Below are positions 1 to 8,766 of a stretch of DNA of 64,000 nucleotides, in pieces (positions within the stretch are counted from its first letter, which is position 1; the number at the start of each line of letters is the position of its first letter). Both the position numbers and the translations under genes were made by a program. Source of the DNA: Hyphomicrobiaceae bacterium (GTDB taxonomy: Bacteria; Pseudomonadota; Alphaproteobacteria; Rhizobiales; Devosiaceae); the NCBI GenBank assembly GCA_020638065.1, contig JACKJG010000005.1:124001-188000 (forward strand), in the 5' to 3' direction. A model generated the notes under the pieces. It did not search any database, was not told where the DNA came from, and saw only the letters and a list, made by a program, of their open reading frames with translations.

Positions 1-1014
1 CCGAACCCATCTCTTCGATACGGGCTTCAAGCTCGACCATTTTCGAATTCCCGTCAATTCCGATGCCGACTATCGAAGCCGGCAATCCAGAGTTTCACGT
101 CGGAACCAAGAAGGGCTATTTCGCGGTGCCCCAGGACGAAGCGCCCAGGACATCCGCTCCGAGAATGCTTTGACCGTCATGCAGTGTGATCGGTGACGTG
201 ATCATCGATTTGCACCACCCCGAAGTGCAGAGTGACCGCCTTGAACTCCAGACATCAAGTTCGCGCCGATCATCGAGTTCGTGTGCATCAAGTCCAGATT
301 CACAAGGTACGTTCGGCGCGGTGCACGTGAAAGGCGATCGCCTACGGCAAGACGGCCACCTTCATCAAAGCGAATTCGTCTACGGCGGCAACGGCAGCCC
401 GGCATGCACTGTCATCCATCGGTCGGTCTGGAATTCGGCCAATTTGACCTGCCGGCACAAGTATGCCATCAGCCAGAAATGCCTTTGGTACATCGGCGGC
501 GTCATCAAGCACGCCAAGGCCATCAACGCCTTGACCCGATCCGTCGAGGATCATCATTCCTGCAAGCGCCTGGTGCCGGGCTTCAAGGCTCGATGGTTCT
601 GCTGGCCTACTCGGCCGCAAACTTCCGCATCCTGCCGCATTCCGTTCGGCCCTTCGCAGGAAAGTCAAGCGCGTCGCGCGGCGGCCGATCGATGGCCGAG
701 GTCCCTATCTGGTCTTCACATGGCCCCATCGTCGATCGGAGCTCGATGGCATCAAGAACCAGATCGATCCGGGCGACCCGATGGACAAGGATCTCTACGA
801 ACTGCCGCCTGAGGAACTCAAGGACATCCCGACCGTTTGTGGCTCGCTGCGCGAGGCCCTCGAAAACCTCGATGCCGACCGTGACTTCCTCAAGGCCGGC
901 GGCGTCATGGATGATGACCAGATTGATGCCTATATCGAACTCAAGATGGAAGAAGTCATCAAGTTCGAACACACCCCGCATCCCGTCGAGTTCGAAATGT
1001 ACTACTCGGCCTAA
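1..1014 (+). pseudogene. glnA: glutamine synthetase (GlnA, type I), 3' part, broken by many frameshifts
   Basis: Conserved GSI segments can be read in order but only by hopping between frames: PVNSDADY (frame 2), EAGNPEFHVG..GYFAVP (frame 3, from 75), AQDIRSE (frame 2, 143), VIIDLHHPEV (frame 3, 198), IKFAPIIEFV (frame 2, 254), QVQIHK (frame 1, 289), AVHV (frame 3), YGKTATF (frame 1, 343), FVYGGNGS (frame 3, 375), GMHCHPSV (frame 2, 401), WYIGGVIKHAKAINALT and KRLVPGFKA (frame 3), VLLAYSA (frame 2, 596), SASCRIPFG (frame 3, 624). From 664 to the stop at 1012-1014 frame 1 is open and matches the GlnA C-terminus (DPGDPMDKDLYELPPEE ... HPVEFEMYYSA). That is at least a dozen frame changes in about 660 bp. 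Residues normally invariant (the NPSTNSYKRL region) are also altered, so this looks like real decay rather than indel noise alone. The gene begins upstream of the window. The genome presumably has another glutamine synthetase (inference). Confidence 0.8.
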
Positions 1015-1040
1015 ACGGTCAAAACCTCATCAAATGGAAA

Positions 1041-1063
1041 GGCCCGCTCCGGCGGGCCTTTTT
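1041..1063 (+). terminator. rho-independent terminator after the glnA remnant
   Basis: A perfect 7-bp stem GGCCCGC (1041-1047) / GCGGGCC (1052-1058) with a TCCG loop is followed by TTTTT (1059-1063) and preceded by AAA that can extend the stem. It lies 26 bp past the glnA stop codon. Confidence 0.9.
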
Positions 1064-1111
1064 GTTGAGCGGACAACATTTCCCTGGATTCATGAGCACC
1101 TTCCCCGGACC

Positions 1112-1133
1112 GTCCCGGCCCCGGAGCCGGGAC
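1112..1133. repeat. hairpin between the glnA remnant and the ABC-F gene
   Basis: GTCCCGGC (1112-1119) and GCCGGGAC (1126-1133) form a perfect 8-bp stem with a 6-nt loop. It lies just beyond the 3' end of the leftward ABC-F gene but has no T tract on either strand, so it is only a possible terminator or 3' stabilising structure. Confidence 0.4.
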
Positions 1134-1152
1134 CATCAATCGGGAGCCGCCG

Positions 1153-2661
1153 CTATCCCAACCCGTCGAAAAAGGCGTCAGGATCTTCCCGCTCCTCTAA
1201 CCTTCCCTTCTCGACCACCCAGAAACGGTTGCACACATTGCGCACGAATTGCCGGTCGTGAGAAACCAGCACGCAGCTTGCTTCATGCTCGATAATCTCG
1301 CTTTCCAGCGCCTCCTGGCCGGGAATGTCGATATGGTTGGTCGGCTCATCAAGCAGGTAGAAATTCGGAGCCAGAAGCCTGAGGTCGAGCAACCCCAGCC
1401 GCGACCGTTGCCCGAACGACAGTTTTCCAATCGGCGCGCCGATCTGTTCCATCGAAAACCCCGCGTCAGCCAGCGAGGCCCGGGCCCGCTGGTCGCCGAC
1501 ATGATGGCGCGACGTAATGAAGTGCAGCGGCGTTTCCCGCTCCGGCAGCGTGTCGAGATGCTGATCGGCATAGCCAAGTACGATGGAGGGCGTGGGCTTG
1601 ATGCCCATGACATCCTCGCCGCCAATTGCCCGGCGCAAAAGCCCGATAAACCGGCTCTTGCCCGTGCCATTCGCACCGAGTAGCCCGATCCGGTCGCCCT
1701 GAAAGATGAACTGCTTGCCGGTCGAAAACAACCGATCACCCCCTGGCGTGGTCACATTCGTGTTTTCAAGACCAACCAGCACCTTGGCCGCAGTACCCCG
1801 ATTGTCGAGCCGGATGGCACCACTCCGCTCCTTGTGCAACTCGCGCTGCGCGTCCTCGATCCGGCTCGCCCTCTCCTTGAGCTGCTTGGCCTTGACCGTC
1901 AGAAGATCGGATCCCGAATTGATGCCGATATTGGTCAGCTTGGCCGCCTGCTGCCTCAGCTTCTTGGCCTGTTTCAGTTCGTTTTCCTGCTGCTTCGCCG
2001 CCGCCGCATCCAATTCAGCGAGCGTCTCGCGCGCCTTCGAATAGGGCAAGGCAAAGTCCATGCTGCCCCTGGGTCGAAGAAACAGGGTCCGATTGGTGAC
2101 GGAATCGAGAAAAGCGCGGTCGTGGCTCGCAACGATGGTCGGCGTGCCACGCGCCGTGTTCTGTAGCCAGTCTTCCAGCATCAGGATCTTTTCAAGGTCC
2201 AGGTGATTGGTCGGCTCATCGAGCAACAGGACATCCGGATCACCCACCCAGACGCGCGCCAGAAGCGTTAGCCGCTGCCAGCCTCCGCTCAATTCGCCCA
2301 CCTTCCGCGCCTTGAAAGTTTCGTCCGCACCCAAGCCGTCGAGCGCAACATCGGCCCGCCAGCCTTCCATCTCCCGAACGTCTTCGGGCAACGCGGCAAG
2401 CACGGCGTCGCGCATGCTCAACTGCAAAAGCCGCTCGGGCACCATTTGCTCCATCATGCCGATGGCTGCCCCGCGCGAGCGGGTGATCGTCCCGTTTGAG
2501 AGTTCGCCATCCCCGGCGATCGCGCGCAACAAGGTGCTCTTGCCGCGTCCGTTCCCGGCCACAAGACCAACGCAATCACCCGGATTAAGCGTGAAATTCA
2601 GGCCCTCGAAAAGCACCTGGCTGGCCGTGATTCCGGCATCCTGAAGAATGATTAGGGACAT
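1153..2661 (-). CDS. ABC-F family ATPase (ribosome-associated type, no membrane domain)
   Basis: 502 aa with two ATP-binding cassettes in one chain and no transmembrane segments, the ABC-F layout. Cassette 1 has Walker A GNGRGKST (about residues 36-43), signature LSGGW (about 124-128) and Walker B plus LLLDEPTNHLD (about 145-155). A charged linker of about 80 residues rich in K, E and Q follows. Cassette 2 has Walker A GANGTGKS, signature LSFGQ and YLLDEPTNHID. ABC-F proteins act on the ribosomal E site (EttA/Uup type) or in antibiotic protection; which applies here cannot be told. A GAGG Shine-Dalgarno lies 5 nt before the ATG. It is convergent with the glnA remnant. Confidence 0.93.
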   Translation of the reverse strand: MSLIILQDAGITASQVLFEGLNFTLNPGDCVGLVAGNGRGKSTLLRAIAGDGELSNGTITRSRGAAIGMMEQMVPERLLQLSMRDAVLAALPEDVREMEGWRADVALDGLGADETFKARKVGELSGGWQRLTLLARVWVGDPDVLLLDEPTNHLDLEKILMLEDWLQNTARGTPTIVASHDRAFLDSVTNRTLFLRPRGSMDFALPYSKARETLAELDAAAAKQQENELKQAKKLRQQAAKLTNIGINSGSDLLTVKAKQLKERASRIEDAQRELHKERSGAIRLDNRGTAAKVLVGLENTNVTTPGGDRLFSTGKQFIFQGDRIGLLGANGTGKSRFIGLLRRAIGGEDVMGIKPTPSIVLGYADQHLDTLPERETPLHFITSRHHVGDQRARASLADAGFSMEQIGAPIGKLSFGQRSRLGLLDLRLLAPNFYLLDEPTNHIDIPGQEALESEIIEHEASCVLVSHDRQFVRNVCNRFWVVEKGRLEEREDPDAFFDGLG

Positions 2662-3079
2662 TTTTGCCTCATTTGATTGCCCTTTGGGGCGAGTGCACCC
2701 GGTGTGGGTGCCTTGAGGCTGACGTTGCGGCGAAGAAGATCAGGCCATTCGGTCAGCCCTGCGAACGTATCGGTTCACAGGGCGCGAACAGGGCCACGCG
2801 TGTATCGATGATCTTTCAAATGCACTTTGAGCTCGCAAATGGAGTCGAACAACGGTGCGACATTAGTCACATTCGCGCCATGCTGACAACTGCAAACGGC
2901 CATTCAGCGCTCAGACCAGATAAAAGGTCAGCGCAACAAGCCCCGTCAAAAAGCTCTTGGGAAGTTCGAGATGGGCGAACCGGTACGCACAACTCTTGAA
3001 TCCGGCTCGCAACCATCGAAAAGTAGAGCCAAAAGCTGCATTCCGTTCAGAATACGCAGAACTTTCAGGCACTTGGCTC

Positions 3080-3115
3080 TGCATACGGTGACTCCAAACT
3101 CACAAACCGTATGCA
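3080..3115. repeat. 10-bp perfect inverted repeat, possible operator
   Basis: TGCATACGGT (3080-3089) and ACCGTATGCA (3106-3115) are perfect inverted copies separated by 16 bp. The arm spacing could suit a dimeric regulator (centre to centre 26 bp) or a long-loop hairpin. No gene start lies close by: the ABC-F start is 419 bp to the left and the exported-protein gene ends 151 bp to the right. Confidence 0.5.
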
Positions 3116-3210
3116 CTTGAAGATAGCGGCCAGCCTTTAAAAAAAGCTCAAGAAAGCCCAAACGTTTGGTAAAGAACGCTGCTTTCCTGAGACCCAAAAT
3201 GAGAAACGGC

Positions 3211-3232
3211 CCCGTTTCCGCAAAGAAACGGG
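3211..3232 (-). terminator. hairpin downstream of the small exported protein gene
   Basis: CCCGTTTC (3211-3218) and GAAACGGG (3225-3232) form a perfect 8-bp stem with loop CGCAAA. It sits 33 bp beyond the stop codon of the leftward gene at 3266-3721. Read leftward, only a short T-rich stretch follows, so this is a weak intrinsic terminator at best. Confidence 0.55.
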
Positions 3233-3265
3233 ACCGCCGTTCGAGGCAGGGAGTGCCCGGAAGCC

Positions 3266-3721
3266 TTAATCGCGATGATAGATGATCGGGCCGGGATAGG
3301 CATACGGCCGGGGCGTTGTGCCGATCACGACAAAAGTGTTGGTCGTCGGCTGGCTGACGCGCTCGACATTGCTGACGACGCCGGTGCAGCGATCCACCTG
3401 AGCCTGGTAGACCCAGCCGCTGGACCAGAAGCTGAAGATCGGATGGCCGTAGATGTTTTCGCTGACATATTCGACGTCGCGATAGCCCTGATCCTTCAAC
3501 CCGCGAATGATCTCACGGTTTGTCAGGCAGGTCCGCACTGGCTGCGGTGCCTGCTGCACATAAACGTGCGGCTGGTTGGTGCTGTAGACCTGCAGATTGG
3601 GCGTTCCGAAGCTGAAGGTGAACGACAGGTTGGCGGCCTGCGCCGGCACGGCGGCAAGACCAAGTCCAGCGATCGCGACACCAGCGGCCAGAAGTCCGCG
3701 TTTGATATTTGTATGGGTCAT
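3266..3721 (-). CDS. small exported protein of unknown function
   Basis: 151 aa. The start is the ATG of MTHTNIKRG, which has a GGAGGG Shine-Dalgarno 5 nt upstream; an in-frame start 54 bp further up lacks one. The N-terminus is a signal peptide: a basic n-region, hydrophobic LLAAGVAIAGLGLAAVP, then an AQAA cleavage site. The mature part has two Cys (in RTCLTNRE and DRCTGVV) that could form a disulfide, a region QGYRDVEYV, and a Pro/Tyr-rich tail ending YHRD. Small periplasmic proteins with this YxDV pattern are common in Rhizobiales, but I know no assigned function. It stands alone, divergent from parE, with a hairpin downstream. Confidence 0.85.
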   Translation of the reverse strand: MTHTNIKRGLLAAGVAIAGLGLAAVPAQAANLSFTFSFGTPNLQVYSTNQPHVYVQQAPQPVRTCLTNREIIRGLKDQGYRDVEYVSENIYGHPIFSFWSSGWVYQAQVDRCTGVVSNVERVSQPTTNTFVVIGTTPRPYAYPGPIIYHRD

Positions 3722-3926
3722 TTTGCCCTCCGTTGCACAATGTTTGTCCGGGCATTGCCCGTTTGATGCCGGCAATATGCGATCGGCCCTCTGAACCCAT
3801 TTGGAACCGGGCGTTCATCTGCCGTTCATCTTTCAAATGAGCTTTTGCAGACCCCTTGCGGCTTGCGGATATGCTAGACCGGAACAAAAGGTGATTCGCT
3901 GAGTGCGGAGAAAACAGACCACTTCC

Positions 3927-5960
3927 ATGTCCGACGATCTCTTCTCGCAAGACAATGCCTCCTCGCCGTCTCCCGCGGCCCCGCCGCAGGCGCCCGTCTC
4001 AAAGCCCAAGGCCACGCAGGACAAAAGCAGTGCGTCCGGAGGTTCCTATTCGGCTGCGGATATCGAGGTCCTTGAAGGGCTCGAGCCGGTTCGCAGACGC
4101 CCGGGCATGTATATTGGTGGCACCGACATCAATGCCCTGCACCATCTTTTCGCCGAGGTCATCGACAATTCGATGGATGAAGCAATCGGCGGCCATGCGA
4201 CCCGTATCGAGGTTGAACTGAGGGAAGACGGATCACTGTCCGTCACCGACAACGGGCGTGGCATCCCGACCGATCCGCACCCTAAGTTCCCAGACCGCTC
4301 AGCGCTCGAGATCATCATGACGACGCTGCATGCCGGCGGCAAATTCGATTCCAAGGCCTATGAGACCTCGGGCGGTCTGCATGGCGTGGGTGTTTCGGTC
4401 GTGAACGCGCTTTCCGAGCGTCTCGAGGTCGAGGTCGCGCTCAACCAGTCGCTTTATCGCCAGACCTTTTCCCGCGGTCATCCTACATCGAAGCTGGAAA
4501 ACCTCGGCAAGGTCCACAATCGCCGTGGCACGACGGTGACCTTCAGCCCCGACCCCGAGATTTTCGGCGAACGGGCCCGATTCTCGTCCAAACGCCTGCT
4601 CGCCATGACGCGGTCCAAGGCCTACCTGTTTGGCGGTGTCGAAATCCGCTGGACCTGCGCGGCGGACAAGCTTGAAGAGGGTGTGCCGGAAAAGGCGGTC
4701 TTCCACTATCCCGGCGGCCTGAAAGACTTCATGGCCGAGCGGGTTGAAGGCGAGGTCCGGATTACTGACGACATCTTTGCCGGTACCTCCGGCAAGCCGG
4801 GATCGCACGGTTACACGGAATGGGCCATTTCCTGGCATCTCGGTGACAGTTTCATCTCGTCATACTGCAACACGGTTCCGACCCGGGACGGCGGCACCCA
4901 TGAAGCGGGATTGCGTACGGCCCTGCTCCGTGGCCTCAAGAATTACGGCGAAATGCTGGGTAACAAGCGTGCATCCATTATCACCGCCGACGACATCCTG
5001 ACCTCGTGCGGGGCCATGTTATCGGTGTTCGTGCGCGAGCCCGAATTCGTTGGCCAGACCAAGGACCGGCTGGCCACCGGCGAAGCAACGCGAATTGTTG
5101 ACACGGCCATTCGCGACGCCTTCGAATTCTGGCTCACCCACACCCCGACCCAGGCTGGCAAACTTCTCGACTGGTGCGTCGACCGCGCCGATGAACGCCT
5201 GCGCCGTCGCAAGCAAAAAGAGATCGATCGCGCCAGCGCTACCAAAAAGCTGCGTTTGCCGGGTAAACTGGCCGACTGCACACTCAACGCTGCCCAGGGC
5301 GCCGAGATCTTCATCGTCGAGGGTGACAGCGCCGGCGGAAGTGCTAAACAAGCCCGCGACCGCAAGACCCAGGCCGTTCTGCCCCTGCGTGGCAAGGTCC
5401 TCAACGTTGCCGGCGCCACCCGCGAAAAGCTCAGCGCCAACCAGCAGATCGGCGACATATTGCAGGCGCTTGGCGCGGGCACAGGCAGCAAGTATCGCGA
5501 CGAAGATCTGCGCTATGAGAAGGTCATCATCATGACCGATGCCGATGTGGACGGCGCCCACATTGCCTCGCTCTTGATAACCTTTTTCTTTCAGGAACAG
5601 CCGCAGCTTATTGATAACGGGCACCTTTATTTGGCGTTACCGCCACTTTACCGTATGACACAGGGTGCCAAAACGCTTTATGCGCGTGACGACGCACACA
5701 AGGAAGAGCTTCTGGAAACCGAATTCACCGGCAAGGGCAAGGTCGAGGTCACGCGCTTCAAGGGTCTTGGTGAGATGCCCCACCTTCACCTCAAGGAAAC
5801 GACCATGGATCCCAGGACCCGCACGCTTTTGCAGGTCAAGATCGTCGACGACCGGCACGAAACGCGGGACACGGTGGGCCGCCTGATGGGCAACAAGCCG
5901 GAAATGCGCTTCGCCTTCATTCAGGAAAACGCCGAATTTGCCGAAAATCTGGACTTTTAG
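3927..5960 (+). CDS. parE: DNA topoisomerase IV subunit B (ParE)
   Basis: 677 aa from the ATG at MSDDLF; an in-frame GTG 24 bp upstream is less likely. ParE is the ATPase subunit of topoisomerase IV, which decatenates chromosomes together with ParC. Visible motifs: GHKL ATPase residues EVIDNSMDEA and DNGRGIP, the lid GGLHGVGVSVVNALS, then the transducer domain and the Toprim domain with EGDSAGGSAKQ and the Asp motif MTDADVDGAHI. The C-terminus ends in the type IIA pattern RFKGLGEM ... RTLLQV and about 20 further residues. It lacks the long Toprim insert of some GyrB proteins, and its length suits alphaproteobacterial ParE. The residues after the start are Ser/Pro-rich and probably disordered. 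Confidence 0.95.
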   Translation: MSDDLFSQDNASSPSPAAPPQAPVSKPKATQDKSSASGGSYSAADIEVLEGLEPVRRRPGMYIGGTDINALHHLFAEVIDNSMDEAIGGHATRIEVELREDGSLSVTDNGRGIPTDPHPKFPDRSALEIIMTTLHAGGKFDSKAYETSGGLHGVGVSVVNALSERLEVEVALNQSLYRQTFSRGHPTSKLENLGKVHNRRGTTVTFSPDPEIFGERARFSSKRLLAMTRSKAYLFGGVEIRWTCAADKLEEGVPEKAVFHYPGGLKDFMAERVEGEVRITDDIFAGTSGKPGSHGYTEWAISWHLGDSFISSYCNTVPTRDGGTHEAGLRTALLRGLKNYGEMLGNKRASIITADDILTSCGAMLSVFVREPEFVGQTKDRLATGEATRIVDTAIRDAFEFWLTHTPTQAGKLLDWCVDRADERLRRRKQKEIDRASATKKLRLPGKLADCTLNAAQGAEIFIVEGDSAGGSAKQARDRKTQAVLPLRGKVLNVAGATREKLSANQQIGDILQALGAGTGSKYRDEDLRYEKVIIMTDADVDGAHIASLLITFFFQEQPQLIDNGHLYLALPPLYRMTQGAKTLYARDDAHKEELLETEFTGKGKVEVTRFKGLGEMPHLHLKETTMDPRTRTLLQVKIVDDRHETRDTVGRLMGNKPEMRFAFIQENAEFAENLDF

Positions 5961-6193
5961 GCCGTCAGGCCCAGCCCATCTCCACATTCATGTCACACCG
6001 CGAGAGCAAATTAAGAATAGCTGACTTGCCGCGTTGACACCCAAACGATCTGCGTTATGGTCCGCGCGGGTCACTCAAAGGCCGTGTCAAGCGGCCAAAA
6101 CAAGGACTTATGGGTCCAATTTCGTGCAGTGATCCACTTCCTTGACGGTGTTGGATTGGGCTGCACGAGCCACGAAAGCCATTTGGAGCGAAT

Positions 6194-7573
6194 TTGACGC
6201 AAGGTTTTGACAGTCTGGGTTTGAGCAACAAAGTTACCTCTGCCGTGTCGGCAGCAGGCTACACCCAGCCGACGGAAATTCAGGCGCAGGCCATTCCCCT
6301 CGCCCTTAAGGGTCACGATATTATCGGGATCGCGCAAACGGGAACGGGCAAGACTGCCAGTTTCGTTTTGCCCATGCTCACCCTGCTGGAAAAGGGCCGC
6401 GCCCGCGCCCGCATGCCGCGGACGCTCATTCTCGAACCGACCCGCGAACTGGCCGCTCAGGTCAACGAAAACTTTGAGAAATACGGCATAAACCACCGTC
6501 TCAACGTCGCCCTTCTGATCGGTGGCGTTTCGTTTGAGGACCAGAATCGCATCATTGACCGCGGCGCCGACGTCCTCATTGCGACACCCGGCCGCCTTCT
6601 CGACCATTTCGAACGTGGCAAGTTGCTGATGACTGCCGTGGAGATTCTGGTCATCGACGAAGCAGACCGCATGCTCGACATGGGTTTCATTCCCGATATC
6701 GAACGTATCTGCTCTCTGTTGCCGCCGCGGCGTCAGACCCTGTTTTTCTCGGCCACAATGCCCGCAGAAATTCGCAAGCTGACCAATCGTTTCCTCAAAC
6801 ATCCGATCGAAATCGAGGTCGCCCGTCAGAATTCGACCGCAGAGACGATCGACCAGAAGCTGGTCAAATCGGGTGGAAAGCCGCAAGAGAAACGCGCCAC
6901 CCTGCGTGATCTGATCGACGCCGCGACCGAGATGAAGAACGCCATCGTGTTCTGCAATCGCAAGCGCGACGTGGCAACGGTTCAGCGCTCGCTGGATCGG
7001 CACGGGTATAATGCCGGCGCACTTCACGGCGACATGGATCAGGAGAGCCGCACCAAAACACTTGCGAGCTTCCGCGATGGCAAATTGAAAATCCTCATCG
7101 CCTCTGACGTCGCCGCACGCGGCCTCGATATTCCCGATGTCAGCCACGTGTTCAACTTTGACGTGCCAACCCACGCTGAAGATTACGTGCATCGCATTGG
7201 CCGCACCGGCCGCGCCGGACGCTCGGGTCAGGCCTTCACGATCGTCGCCAGTGCGGACAAAAAATATGTCGACGCAATCGAAAAGCTGATCGACAAAACC
7301 ATCGATTGGCTGGGGGCGCCCGCCAGCAAGCCGCAAGCCGCGACCAGGCCCAAGAACGCTCCGGTGGCCAAGAACGCACCGGCGGCCAGGAGCACGCCAG
7401 AAGCCAAGCAGCATGCCGAGAAACCATCGGCAAAACCGCAAAAATCCGAAGCCCGGCCGGCCAGGCCCAAAGCCCAGCGCAAACCCATCGAAGATGATGT
7501 GCCGGACAAGACGCCGTTCGGACAATCCGACCAGGTTCCGGCCTTCCTACGGCAGACCTTTGCCAAGGCCTGA
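6194..7573 (+). CDS. rhlE: DEAD-box ATP-dependent RNA helicase, RhlE type
   Basis: 459 aa. Q motif GYTQPTEIQAQAIP, motif I AQTGTGKT, Ia PTRELA, Ib TPGRLLDH, II DEADRMLDMGF, III SATMP, then the second RecA domain with VFCNRKRDV, ARGLDIPDV and HRIGRTGRAGR. After about residue 380 comes a low-complexity Ala/Pro/Lys tail with repeated KNAP-like blocks, typical of RhlE proteins and probably RNA-binding and disordered. It unwinds RNA in ribosome assembly or decay. The start is TTG with a GGAG Shine-Dalgarno 5 nt upstream; no ATG lies near and family alignment begins here. It stands alone, 233 bp after parE. Confidence 0.93.
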   Translation: MTQGFDSLGLSNKVTSAVSAAGYTQPTEIQAQAIPLALKGHDIIGIAQTGTGKTASFVLPMLTLLEKGRARARMPRTLILEPTRELAAQVNENFEKYGINHRLNVALLIGGVSFEDQNRIIDRGADVLIATPGRLLDHFERGKLLMTAVEILVIDEADRMLDMGFIPDIERICSLLPPRRQTLFFSATMPAEIRKLTNRFLKHPIEIEVARQNSTAETIDQKLVKSGGKPQEKRATLRDLIDAATEMKNAIVFCNRKRDVATVQRSLDRHGYNAGALHGDMDQESRTKTLASFRDGKLKILIASDVAARGLDIPDVSHVFNFDVPTHAEDYVHRIGRTGRAGRSGQAFTIVASADKKYVDAIEKLIDKTIDWLGAPASKPQAATRPKNAPVAKNAPAARSTPEAKQHAEKPSAKPQKSEARPARPKAQRKPIEDDVPDKTPFGQSDQVPAFLRQTFAKA

Positions 7574-7687
7574 TCCCCCCGCAAAGCCTGCGCACCACTC
7601 CGTGAACATCCGTATTTTTCACGATAAGTTAAGATTGCCCCAATAGATTGGTTGGCGGAACAATAACCGCTGATTTTTGGGGTTGAG

Positions 7688-8749
7688 ATGGCGGAATCAG
7701 AATTCGAACGGGTGATGAAATATTCCAACGTCGCAATGGACTATTTGCGGCGTGGCGAAATTCCGCCCTACCCGCAATTCTACGAACTGTTCTACACCTA
7801 TGCGACCGGCGTCAACGCGCCGCTCAATGAACGGTTGAATGCCCTGCTATTGTCCCCGCCGGCCTCATTCGTCGATGCGGCCGAGGACCTCTATAACGAG
7901 TTCATGCGTTCAAAATCTGCGGACGAGCGCATTGCTGCCGTGTCCAAACGCATCAGCAAGAACATCGAAAACGTCAACTCGGTCATCGAACAGGCAAGCA
8001 CCAACGCCACCTCCTACTCCGGTTCTCTTGCAGAGGCCGAAACCAAGTTCGGCACTGATCTGGATCCCGAAGCCCTGCGCGCCATGACGGCCGAGTTGAT
8101 TCGCCAGACCCATCAGATGCGCGAGGCAAATGCGGAGCTGGAAACCAAGCTCGATGCGTCACGCGCCGATATCGAAATGCTCAAGCGCGACCTGGACGAC
8201 GTTCAGCGCGAGACCATGACCGATGCGCTCACGAAGATTTCCAATCGCAAGTGCTTCGACATGGAAATCGAACGGGCCATCGAGGACGCGGTTGAATTCA
8301 AGCATTCGCTCGCGCTCGTCATGATCGACATCGATCATTTCAAGAAATTCAACGACACCTACGGGCACCAGATCGGCGACCAGGTCTTGCGGCTCGTGGC
8401 CATGACCCTGCGGGCGCATACCAAGGGGCAAGATCTCGCGGCCCGCTACGGCGGCGAGGAATTCGTCATTATTCTTCCCGACACGAATGTCGACGGCGCC
8501 CACGCACTTTGCGAGAAGATCCGCAAGGCGGTTCAGGCCAAGGAATTGCTGCGCAAATCGACGAACGAGAAACTCGGCCGCATCACCGCTTCGTTCGGCA
8601 TTTCGATCTTTCGCGACGGCGACAATTCCACGTCGCTTATCGAGCGCGCCGACAAGGCGCTCTATGCCGCCAAGGAAAATGGCCGCAACCAGGTCATTTC
8701 CGAGTTCGACAAATTGGCCAAGGTCAAATTGATGGAAGTTGCTGCCTGA
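7688..8749 (+). CDS. diguanylate cyclase (GGDEF domain) with a conserved N-terminal region
   Basis: 353 aa, no signal peptide or membrane segment, so cytosolic. Residues 1 to about 180 form an all-helical region ending in a predicted coiled coil (MREANAELETKLDAS). The C-terminal half is a GGDEF domain with active-site GGEEF at 255-259 and the expected D-x-D-x-F metal/substrate region (MIDIDHFKKFNDTYGH), so it should make c-di-GMP from GTP. The inhibitory I-site RxxD, normally five residues before GGDEF, reads KGQD, so product inhibition may be weakened (inference). Good ATG after GGGGTTGAG. It is convergent with sufA, with 17 bp between the stop codons. Confidence 0.92.
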   Translation: MAESEFERVMKYSNVAMDYLRRGEIPPYPQFYELFYTYATGVNAPLNERLNALLLSPPASFVDAAEDLYNEFMRSKSADERIAAVSKRISKNIENVNSVIEQASTNATSYSGSLAEAETKFGTDLDPEALRAMTAELIRQTHQMREANAELETKLDASRADIEMLKRDLDDVQRETMTDALTKISNRKCFDMEIERAIEDAVEFKHSLALVMIDIDHFKKFNDTYGHQIGDQVLRLVAMTLRAHTKGQDLAARYGGEEFVIILPDTNVDGAHALCEKIRKAVQAKELLRKSTNEKLGRITASFGISIFRDGDNSTSLIERADKALYAAKENGRNQVISEFDKLAKVKLMEVAA

Positions 8750-8766
8750 TCTGACGCGGGCCAAGG

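Larger units (their letters stand above)
2662..3265. other. 604-bp intergenic region without a convincing gene
   Basis: Short open frames on both strands here have no recognisable motif and poor coding character. The region holds a 10-bp inverted repeat (3080-3115) and a hairpin (3211-3232), and is somewhat richer in A and T than its neighbours. It must contain the promoter of the leftward ABC-F gene. I see nothing else in it. Confidence 0.6.

Noticed and set aside
281..1261. A 326-codon open frame over the glnA remnant and another of 208 codons
   Set aside because: They are stitched from pieces of the three frames created by the indels; only fragments resemble glutamine synthetase.
2664..2999. 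A 111-codon rightward frame starting next to the ABC-F gene
   Set aside because: No motif, no good Shine-Dalgarno, and composition unlike the real genes here.
6071..7525. Long antisense frames opposite rhlE, and likewise opposite rne (30828-32873), nrdJ (40878-43373), maeB (55050-56693) and aspS (58709-60805)
   Set aside because: Strong third-position GC bias leaves the opposite strand open. The translations have no family motifs and the sense genes are certain.
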